From Mesostigma viride (lineage: Eukaryota > Streptophyta > Mesostigmatophyceae > Mesostigmatales > Mesostigmataceae): a DNA stretch of 64,000 nt. The stretch lies in NCBI GenBank assembly GCA_009746045.1, contig RPFO01000065.1:311071-375070 (forward strand), read 5' to 3'. Position 1 is the stretch's first letter. Each line of letters starts with the position of its first letter. Shown here in pieces: positions 55,616 to 64,000 of the stretch. The notes beneath the pieces were generated by a model. That model was not told the DNA's origin. It made no database searches and saw only the letters and a program-made list of their open reading frames with translations. Made by a program: the position numbers and the translations under genes.

Positions 55616-57387
55616 TGTCCATCTTCCCAGTAAAAGTCCTAAATTTAGGACCAAGTGGAATTAAAAAATATATATGCAAACATTAAAATTTGACCCTGGC
55701 ATTCGTGCCCATGACAGATAACACACTTTTTTAGTTTCTATCAAAAACCTGGGGTCAAATAATTACATTTAGTGCATGAATGGGCCCTGCCACCTGCCAG
55801 ACCTCAAAGCGCGAATTGGGCCAAAATGTGGGTTTTAGGACCATTAGGACCAATTATTGTCAACGCATGACCATGCTATCCACACGGTCCCTTGAGCATC
55901 TTACAAGCGCTAGGGGACCCTACGAGGCCTTGGGATGGCGGGGCAGCGTATAACAAGGCCATACCCTGCTGTGGCTGCCTCTATATATACGCGTGATTAA
56001 CGGTGTCACAGGTGGTGCAGGTAATGCAATATAGGGTTGCATGGTTGCTGAGGTTGCCCGGCTTGAACATGGCCCACCCCTTGCGGTAAACTTTCTCTAA
56101 GCATATGCCAAACCTTCTTTGACATCACGGACATGCTGGCCACCACCCAGCGATGAAAAAACATTGCATTTGCATTGCAACTAACACATGAATGCAGCCA
56201 AATCAAGTTACAAAACAACGTTGTGCTAACATGCAACGCTTTGTGAGCGAATTCAGGGTGCATGTAACACGTAAACCATACTGTATATACTGTCTGAGAA
56301 CACCCTGAACGACTGCAGGCCATAGGACAATGGTTTATAACTAACACATGAGTAAAACTGCTCTTACGCATGTGTGTTTTAGCTGCAGCGGACGACGAAG
56401 ATAGAGACGTAAAAAATTGTATGACGTAAACCAACTATGTGTGACAGTTATGTGCACAGAGAGCGTCCCCTCTTTTTAGGCATAGCTGGCTGACTCAAAA
56501 CACCACGACAGCGTTGCCAGTTACACTCATGATCTAGGACAACCCGGCACTTACCTGCTACTTACGTCGCCTCATTCCAGATGGTTGCAAAAAAGTCGCT
56601 GAAATCCGCAGCGAGGTCAGCTTTCCGAGAGCTGAGCGCACCAAAGCTGGCCAACCGGTTCGACAATGATATAAACCACGCTTGTGCTGCGTTCTAGGTC
56701 CAAGAAATACCGAAAGTGAAGACCTATAAGGTGCGCTCGCTGCCCAGCCTGAACGTCCCTAAAACATGGTCGACAATGGAAATCGGGCAAGAATATCACG
56801 GCCCAGGCGCTCCCATGTCAAATACTCCGTTTATAAACTCCAGACTATAATAAAAATCGTCCACAAAAATTTCCTGGCTTGATTCGCACCACCATTGCTA
56901 ATACACTAACATGTTTGTGCCAAAATCGACCCTCCGCGAGCAGGCGATCTGCGACCCATTTGTGTTGTGCCGCTGTGATACAGCGCTACACATAAAAACT
57001 TGCGCAGAAAATATTCACAGCCTTTAAGCATAACTAACAACCTTTCGTTTTTGCTACTGGGCGCCCGAAATGATAAACGCACGTGAAAACGCCGGCCACG
57101 ATTGTCAGGTCGCCATATCCACCTCACTTCATTCCCGCACCCACTTTTTCGCTCCAAAATCGGTTATATTTTTGGTCGAGGTACCTACTTTCCCGCCATT
57201 ATACCCGGTACCCGGGTACGGAATCCGGGTACCATGTGCCGGTACCACGGGTCGGGTACATCATGCCGGGTACGGTCCACATGGGGTACGGTCCATATAG
57301 TGACCCCCCCCCCGGTACCTCGGTTATAGTGACCACTAGGACGATTTAGGACAAAGTCCTAAATTTAGGACCGTGGGATGATTAACA
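55616..57387. other. Gene-less stretch
   Basis: No supportable gene. The palindrome GTCCTAAATTTAGGAC occurs at about 55637-55652 and again at about 57355-57370. About 57195-57325 has clustered GGTACC/GGGTACGG motifs and a C-run. The short minus frame 56006-56434 has no motif. Confidence 0.45.
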
Positions 57388-57589
57388 TTAGGTTAAATAG
57401 TGCCGGAACCTTTTGCCCACTGAGGCAAATCGGTCCGTCACACTATTTTGCCCGGAATGACCACTTCCGAGCACCCAAGTTAATTCGCCCGAATTAACTT
57501 GGGTGCTCGGAAGTGGTTATTCCGGGCAAAATAGTGTGACGGACCGATTTGCCTCAGTGGGCAAAAGGTTCCGGCACTATTTAACCTAA
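57388..57589. mobile_element. Foldback element, second copy, inverted orientation
   Basis: 202-bp palindrome with 100-bp arms and central CC (the first copy has GG, so the two lie in opposite orientation). One arm mismatch is visible (GGAATGACC versus GGTTATTCC complement). The sequence is otherwise the same as the first copy's core. Confidence 0.95.
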
Positions 57590-57604
57590 CTGAGTGCTCC
57601 TCCA

Positions 57605-58000
57605 TCACGCGGATGTCGTCCTTGCTGAGGGAGGGAGCCGATGGGCCTGCCGGCTGCGCGGGGGCTGGGGTGCTGAGCGCTCGGAAAATGTCGCCGAGGC
57701 TGCGCTGGTAGTAGCTGGTTGAAGATAAACAGGCGTTGGCATGGTTCGGAATACGTGTAGAGCCAGGACGTGTCGCGGTAGTCGATAGCCGCCCCCCCCT
57801 TCTGGGGCACGATCGAGGAGCTCCCGTTCCTGTGCGAGGAACTGGAGGACCTCGACGCATTCCTGCGGCGACAGCTCTTGCCACTCGAGGAGTGAGAACA
57901 GTTTGTCGCCGGGCAAGAAGTGGCGCCATTTGTGATCGTGGCAGGGTTTCTTGGGCTCAGGCGAGGCGCTGGGCGATGGTTGGGCGGGTAAGCCAGGCGG
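57605..58000 (-). pseudogene. Fragment of an unidentified coding sequence
   Basis: The minus-strand frame reads HDHKWRHFLPGDKLFSLLEW, ELSPQECVEVLQFLAQEREL, a Gly-rich turn, and YRLPRHVLALHVFRTMPTPV, which looks like real helical protein. An adjacent frame then gives SSTSYYQRSLGDIFRALSTP, and the foldback element cuts the frame at 57589. No start or family can be given. It is possibly a retroelement gag or ORF1 fragment. Confidence 0.35.
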
Positions 58001-58029
58001 CTGGACAATGGCGAGGGCGAGAGGGTTGG

Positions 58030-58225
58030 GCTGGGCCAGTGTACATGCATACGGCGTATAATACGCCGTACGATGCGTATTATACGCCATACGCAAGATT
58101 TGTGCCCAAAAAAAAAATTAATGGGCCAAAAAGTACGCACGGCGTATTTTTTGCGTATTTTTCGAGTATTATATGGCGTATTTTTTGCGTATTTTTTTGC
58201 GTACGAAGTATGAACCGCGTATAAA
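58030..58225. repeat. Cluster of GCGTATT / AATACGC palindromic motifs
   Basis: TACGGCGTATAATACGCCGTA (58049-58069) is palindromic about its centre. It is followed by GCGTATTATACGCC and, at 58135-58215, by several GGCGTATTTTTTGCGTA units. Similar CGTACGATTTGCGTATAAT sequence recurs near 59500 and 60303. Confidence 0.6.
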
Positions 58226-58526
58226 GTAGCTTCTGGCATCAGTTTGGACGGCACGTGGAGCCGGAACTAGACTGAGGCGACCTGTAACTCCGTGACAAAT
58301 AAACGGGCATGCAGGTGCCCAAGCTGGCCGTGTACGACTGCATTGCTTACGTGCATTGCTTCGTGTCGGACTTGGGTCTAGCTATAGGAGACGAAGGACG
58401 AGGAAATTAGATGACGAAGTTTTGTTGTCTGCCAACAAGGGCGCGCATCTGGCGTACCTAACATTTAATCGTATAGCACAATTGACATACAGGCACCATG
58501 GCTAGCGACGGTGATGGTGTGGGTCT

Positions 58527-58709
58527 ATGGAACACGATGATGATGGGGCCGACGAGATGCAGGCCGTATTCGAGACTGTCTGGACACACATCGTGAAAGA
58601 ACAGACTCTTAACAAGAAAGGGCAGCCGACAGGTAACTACAAGCTCAGTGACGTGCACACTTTTGGATGCAAAATTCTCGGGTTCTACCACCCGAGCAAG
58701 GCTAGCTAG
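58527..58709 (+). CDS. Short hypothetical protein
   Basis: 60 codons: MEHDDDGADEMQAVFETVWT, then HIVKEQTLNKKGQPTGNYKL, SDVHTFGCKILGFYHP, stop at 58707-58709. The composition is protein-like and the frame could begin further upstream (an ATG at 58499 is in another frame). No family, no partner gene. It could be an exon or a chance frame. Confidence 0.25.
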   Translation: MEHDDDGADEMQAVFETVWTHIVKEQTLNKKGQPTGNYKLSDVHTFGCKILGFYHPSKAS

Positions 58710-60050
58710 CACCCGCCATATCATGGGCTCCACGTATGCGAAGGAGGCAAGAGTGAGCGAGTGCAAGAGGCCGCCGGAGGCATTATGTCGCAGGCTGCGG
58801 GGTACTTGGTGTGACTCGCGATGCACATAAATGCCTTATTTAGCCATGCAGGCTGCTGCTAGCCAGCCACCGAACCATATGTGTTAATGTTTTATAGGGA
58901 AGCTGGGTCAGGTTGCTGGCATGCATGGTATCGATCTGCACGCTAGCCACATTGTTGGCAGCCCATATGGATTCTTGCTTCATGTAGATCAATATTGCAT
59001 GGTGGCCTACCACCGTCGAGTAGTAGGCAAGATGACTGTTTCTGGCACAATGTCTTATTATTACTTTTGGCATTGAGTGATTTGGCCAACTGACCGTGTG
59101 CTGTATTTCAGTCCTAGTATATAGCAATTCCATGCTGCCAGTGATGACGTGGTATTGAAGTTCAACATACAGTAGTGGTGGCAGCGATCTCTATACCTCT
59201 GCAAGTGTCATTGCCCATGCATATCTACTTGTGTTATTATCATTTTCAGGTGTGCACTGATTGTGCATACAACTTAATAATTTGTTACATGGTGTGCTTT
59301 TAACAGACTTAATAATTAAACAGGACAATATGCTTGTACTTGTAAGCAGCAACGGTAATGCCAATGTCATGAGATGGTGTGTCACATATAGGCATGTGGT
59401 GCATTACAACTGAGAACACAAAGAAAACATGCCTGATTGGTCAGAATGTTGAGGAACCACCTGAACCATTCAAAAAACAGCATTTTTAAGAGTCACCGTA
59501 CGATTTGCGTATAATACCCCGTACGAGCGTATTATACCAGTTACGAGTGCTAACGCGCGGAAGCGGTGATATTGGTTGCTTGAGAACACAGAGAGCTTTG
59601 TTGGCAATGAATTGCTTGCTCATTAGAAAATAGGTTTACCCTTTATCAACGTTCCTCTCACTGGCCGCGCCGCCAGTGACCGTTGGGTGCAGACCGTTGG
59701 CCCGAGGCCGCACGATGACAGGTATAGCAGTCTAGTCACAGCATCGTGTGATCACAGATCAATCCACTCTGCAGTACTGTCCGGTCCCTATCTAGGATAC
59801 TCTAGTACCGTCCAATGGCAGGACACTACATACGTATACTGGGTACTGACATCTGTCTGCACGTACCCCAGTACCTATCTAGGGAAATGTATGTGACTCG
59901 ACTAGCAGTCCTATCTGCATAGCCCACGTGTGGTATTTGTATTCACATACCAACGTAGGCTTACAAGGCTTATTCATACGTTGTATTCACAATGCCTTTG
60001 AGACTTAGTCTGCAGCAAAGCATGGAGACTAACTATACCCATTACCCATG
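58710..60050. other. Gene-less stretch
   Basis: No open frame with a recognisable motif and no clear repeat apart from the GCGTAT-type motifs near 59500. GTACC/AGTACTG-type motifs are scattered in 59770-59890. Confidence 0.45.
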
Positions 60051-60059
60051 GGCCCTATG

Positions 60060-60290
60060 TTACTTGCCCACGCTCCTTGTTATGCCATGCTCACATGGCC
60101 GGGTCTTATTGCACCCACAGATTGCCGGATCGTTAGCGTGTCCGTTTAGCTAGCGTGCCCGAATGCAGCTGACAGTGGCATGCCTTAGGCATGAAGGAGA
60201 CTGGGGGTCTCTGCCCTTTCTCCTGTTGTGCACACACAGGGATTAAAAGCACTTCGGTGCTCCGTGACTCCCCAACGGGAGCACGTGTTG
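60060..60290 (+). repeat. Dispersed repeat, copy B (inverted relative to copy A)
   Basis: Reverse complement of the 47.2-47.5 kb repeat, with the same block order: CTTGTTATGCCATGCTCACA, GGGTCTTATTGCACCCACAG, GGGATTAAAAGCACTTCGGT and GAGTCACGG-type hairpin end at about 60250-60285. It is followed by TTAATTAATT, the expected AT-rich tail. Confidence 0.65.
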
Positions 60291-60639
60291 GTTAATTAAT
60301 TCCCCGTACGATTACGTATTGCGTATGCCTGTACACTGGGCTGGACGCTGGGAAGCTGTGCCAGCTCCTTTTCCAGCTAGCCCTAGTTTTGCTTTTGGAG
60401 TCGTCATAGCTGCTTGTCACGTGAGTAACTTTGGCGATCAGCCGTAACCGATTACACTGGCGTGTGCATCTGAAAAAAGCGCATCGAATGCAAGTGGTCT
60501 GACCGGATTTGGGGCTCATGCAGACGCAAAAGATCTGAGCTCCGCCGCGTCAGCCATACCGCCGTCAGCCATCGATGTACATGGCATACATTTGGTGAGC
60601 TATGCTCATTTTATCCATTATGACTAACCTGCTGAGCGG

Positions 60640-60705
60640 AGAATGCAACGCCGTATAGCACAAAAAGAAAAAATATTTTTAGAAAAAAATATTTTTTGTG
60701 CTGGC
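60640..60705. repeat. Inverted repeat upstream of the retroelement promoter
   Basis: AGCACAAAAAGAAAAAATAT and its near complement ATATTTTTTGTGCT flank a few bases, giving an AT-rich hairpin about 100 bp ahead of the TATA box. Confidence 0.6.
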
Positions 60706-60760
60706 ACCTGTACCCCAGCCACCCAGGTACTGGAGGTTGGCTGGACAGGTGCATGGTTGC

Positions 60761-60769
60761 TATAAAAGG
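60761..60769 (+). promoter_or_regulatory. TATA box of the retroelement
   Basis: TATAAAAGG, 123 bp upstream of the ATG at 60884. The spacing and the A/C-rich leader CACAAAAAACAAAACGCAAG suit a Pol II core promoter and 5' leader. Confidence 0.55.
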
Positions 60770-60883
60770 TGGGCTTCAATTCTAGGGAAGCAAGTTGTTT
60801 CTTTTGCCTGAGAACCTCACGTGATCGACCACATCACAAAAAACAAAACGCAAGATAACACATCACTAGCATTATAACCCACC

Positions 60884-62047
60884 ATGACCAGTCAACAGTG
60901 GCAGCCCCAGACCGGAATTTCATAGCGAAACTCAAGCAAGCCGCCAAGGAGGGATGCACCCAAAAGGAGGCCGCCGCTGCGGTCCAGAAGATCCTAGGGG
61001 AGGGGGTTTGGCTATGTAGAGCGGATCCAGAAGCTCAACCAGGGGCGTGCCAAGAACGTCATGGACGTATTGGAGAAAAGGGGGTTTGTCAGCGACTGGG
61101 ATGGGGAGGAGGCCCTGGCCGATGTGCTAGCAGCGCAACTGGGGGAGGCTATTGCAGAGCCGGATCCGGCCACCAGTGTCAGCAGGTGCGGTGGGAACTG
61201 GGGGTGTTCCCCCTTCGGCAGGTGGAAGCGTCCGGAGGGGCGGGGCATGGTGGAGCGGGCGGTGGGGACTGAGGAGGATGGCGCCCCTGGGGATGTGGCG
61301 GACCTAGACCGAAACATAGGTCGGCTGCTGGGGACCGAGACGGGCTACTGTATGCAACGCCAGCTGGAGGGCTTCCATCCCGGCCGGGCAACGCCCGCAC
61401 TGGCGGAGATATTGGCGACCTGATATCGGCCATGTCGAAGCTGCATGCTGGACCTGGCAGGCAAAGACTCCAGCAGCTGCAAGCCCGGCAGCCGCAGCGA
61501 CGACTGCTGGCAGGCTGCATGGCGCGCACGAAGGGAGTGGCGCTGAGCGGGCATGCAGTGCCGGGCCTGCTGCGGAGCAACATGCTGGAGGCGGTGCTGC
61601 CGGCCGGGATGCTGGACTACGCGGAGAGCGTGGGGGGGAAGTCCATCCGTGCATCGATAATGAGCACTGACGATGCACGGCAACACAGCCAGCGGGGAGA
61701 GGCGCATGTTGGTCCTCAGTGCAAATGGCTGGCATCCTCGGGACACGATGGTCACGGAATTTGGCTACTGGGCCCCGCCACGCTCCGAGGTGATTCTGGA
61801 GCTGGCAGCAGCCGAGGATCTGCCGAAGCTGATCACGGCGTGCCAGTACTTGGTGGATGTGGGGTCGACGGGCTGGAAGGGCACTCCGTCGGCAATGCTG
61901 CCATTCCAGGAGGGTGGGGCGATGCTGGCGTCTCCGGCGGTCCGGGCAGCGATGAGCATGGGGAAGCTTCAGCACAAGCTGGAGCAGGGTCCCGGCAAGA
62001 AGGGGCAGCCTGCCAGCCTGGGTGGCCCGTCCAACAACAACAAGTGA
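60884..62047 (+). pseudogene. Retroelement gag-like gene, frameshifted
   Basis: An ATG at 60884 gives 13 codons only. One frame over, APDRNFIAKLKQAAKEGCTQ and KEAAAAVQKILGEG follow to about 61000. After a shift in a G run come VERIQKLNQGRAKNVMDVLE and KRGFVSDWDGEEALADVLAA (to about 61420). Another frame gives QRLQQLQARQPQRRLLAGCM and LPAGMLDYAESVGGKSIRAS. The last frame (61673 on) gives MVTEFGYWAPPRSEVILELA and ends at TGA 62045-62047. The pieces form one helical, gag-like protein of about 380 residues with at least three frameshifts. No zinc knuckle is seen. Confidence 0.5.
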
Positions 62048-62486
62048 GGGAGCGGTGCCTCCTTCCGCTGCCTCTTCCAGCGCCGCTTCCAGCTCGTGAC
62101 TGGTGGCAGCAGGTACACTCAGGCTGTAGGCGCGATAGGATGAGTCGGGCTTTTAATGCTCGCACACTAGCCTGCAGGTCAAGCGGTTAGGGGGGGCCCG
62201 GGGGGGGCGAGACCCGCCTGCTGTAGATTCAGCCCGTGTGCCTGGGCCTCTGCAGCAGGCGGCCCTAGATGGGATCGATGATGCTTGCAGATCTTTTGTC
62301 CGCCGGAACGGTGGTTCCGTAGCGGCAATGGCAGGATCGATCTGTAGTGGATGGGGGTGAATATGCTGAAGGAGCCCCTTACGAACCGTTAGTAGCCGCA
62401 CGCTTGGCCTTGCCTGGTCCGGGGGAAGGTGGCCAAGTCACTGGATGTGCTGAACTTACTACCCCCCGGCCTCTTGGGGAGCAATT

Positions 62487-64000
62487 TTGAATGATGAGAG
62501 TAAGATGGTACGGACGCTGAGCCCAGCAGAGCGGATCTTGCAGAAGTCGATGCGGATCTCGCAAGGGTGTAGCATGGAGGAGTTCGCGCGGGTTTGCACG
62601 GTGTGTGTGGAGAGGGGGATTTTGGGTGGATTTTTTGAGGAGGAGCCGCCTATGGTGAACGGTACTTTTGGGGCCGGTCGGAAAGCCCAACGGCCGTATA
62701 CGGCTGATTGTGGACAACCGTCGTGGCAACATGCCACTACCAGATCCTATGCCCGCTTTTTTACCACACCTTGGCGTGATTTGCGATTTGCCCACGCGCG
62801 CTGGGGAGGATGTTTTTGGGGGCGTATATCAGATTTGGATTCGTACTACACAACAGACTCCCGTTTGGATGGCAGTGGCGGTACTGTGCCTGGATGCCGG
62901 TGTGGTCGGATCTTGTGGGCCTGAGTGGGGCTCGACGGAAGGTGTGGCCATGGATGTTGTGCTGGCCAATGGGAAACAAGCTGGCCGTGGCTGCGGCCCA
63001 GTGTGTGCACCATGCAGTCTGTGTTGTACCGCTGTGGCCCCAATTGCCCCCGTTGGAGGCTAGTCGTGGGCTGATCGAGCATCGACATGTCAGCGCTGAT
63101 CCTGGTGGGGGAGGCCAACGAGGCGGGGCAGGCCGTCCGGCTGAGGCTGGAGTCCAGGACCCTGCTGCGCCCTTGGCGCCCTCGCCGTGCTTCAAATCTC
63201 GGCAGGATCTGGAACGTATGCATGCTGTGACGATCGATGACCTCCATTTCACCCACTGGGCCGGTCGGTGGATGGGGTGAATCAGCAGCTAGATCGTGTT
63301 CAGGCTGCCTACGTCGCTGTTGGGCTGGTGCAGAAGTCTGATGACAAGGTGGTACGGGCGACAGCTGAGCAGACTGGTGTGCAGGCGGTGGGTGTCATTC
63401 ACCAAAGAGATAATGACGCGGTGCCTGTTCCTGAGCGTGTGGTGGCGGTTATCGCTGCTACTCATCTAGAATCTTGGATTGCGGGTTTACAAACTACCGC
63501 GAACTTAGTTCTGTGCTTGGGAAGTGGGTGTGGATGCATCTGCATGCTGTGCCACCCCATGCTCTCGGTGTAGTCTGAGACGTATCGGCTGCTAGCAGCC
63601 ATGAACGCCTGAGCCCTGCCTGGGCAACGCTGGCACCTCCCTGCGGGGGCCCGCCAGGAGCTTCAGGCGGCGATCGACCTGGCCCCCTTTTTGAGGGCTG
63701 CCAGGGCCCGGCCCCTTTCTGACCGGGTAGTCGCAAGTGATGCGAGCAGTTCCGGCGGTGGGGTGGTCTACAGGGACCTGCCTGGGGCGGATTGTGCCCG
63801 GCTGGCGACCCGGCACGAACTTAGCGCGGGGTGGCGGACGACAGCCTCAGTTATAACGTCTGGGGAGGACTGGGACCTGGAGCGCATGGAGGAGGGGGAC
63901 TACAGCCTGCTGGATAATGGCCATGCACTGGCCAGCGTACGGCACTGTCACAGGTGCAGCGGGGGGAGCCTAATCACATCAACGTCAAGGAGGCGATTGC
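62487..64000 (+). pseudogene. Retroelement reverse transcriptase-RNase H region, decayed, runs off the window
   Basis: One frame has SPAERILQKSMRISQGCSME and GGFFEEEPPMVNGTF. The next has GKPNGRIRLIVDNRRGNMPL, the entry motif of reverse transcriptases. Palm motifs are not intact (NRLPFGW near 62870 may be an LPFG-type remnant), with frameshifts near 62660, 62830 and 63100. Near 63725 VASDASSSGGGVVY resembles the RNase H first aspartate motif, and near 63965 another frame gives NHINVKEAI, an RNase H-type motif often seen in DIRS- or Gypsy-like elements. No integrase or tyrosine recombinase is visible in the window, so the class is undecided. Confidence 0.5.

Overview
The window looks like nuclear DNA from a eukaryote, most likely a green alga. 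Its real genes are split into GC-rich exons joined by GT-AG introns. It has chlorophyte-style large receptor cyclases and RTX repeats, many tandem repeats, and dense LINE, LTR and DNA-transposon remains. The species cannot be named from the sequence. No rRNA, complete tRNA, CRISPR array or bacterial operon was seen. All gene models were made by eye from splice-site consensus and reading-frame phase.

Layout. 1-2.9 kb: a 29/30-bp minisatellite followed by a 37-bp tandem repeat. 4.3-8.5 kb: a spliced DDE-like transposase gene with short palindromes only in its noncoding parts. 9.3-19.4 kb: a nested mobile-element block. A Copia-like LTR retrotransposon (9770-17754, minus) has split a LINE ORF1, leaving a CAGGAA target duplication. 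Upstream of that ORF1 are three 168-bp monomers, one split by a SINE-like insert. 20.3-31.6 kb (minus): a seven-exon secreted RTX calcium-binding protein with a vWD/root-cap-like C-terminus. 31.9-32.4 kb: a MITE. 34.2-47.0 kb (plus): a twelve-exon receptor nucleotide cyclase of 1469 residues, with signal peptide, periplasmic-binding-protein-like ectodomain, EGF-like module, one membrane span and two cyclase domains. 47.6-48.5 kb: a second LINE ORF1 remnant. 48.5-55.3 kb: a probable DNA transposon of about 6.7 kb, bounded by inverted repeats and inverted GTGACACC arrays, carrying two divergent transcription units. 55.3-57.6 kb: two copies of a nearly perfect foldback element. 60.7-64 kb: a decayed retroelement running off the end.

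How the parts relate. The RTX gene and the cyclase gene are the two clear host genes. They are transcribed divergently from a shared intergenic stretch of about 2.6 kb. Both appear secreted or surface-exposed, but nothing shows that they work together. In the cyclase, domain 1 keeps the metal-binding aspartates and domain 2 keeps the catalytic Asn/Arg, so the two should pair to form a single active site. Most of the rest is mobile DNA.

The most notable observations are the 48.5-55.3 kb transposon, the complementary cyclase halves, a splice donor amplified eightfold as a minisatellite in the cyclase gene, the unusual gag-IN-PR-RT order of the LTR element, and the foldback pair.
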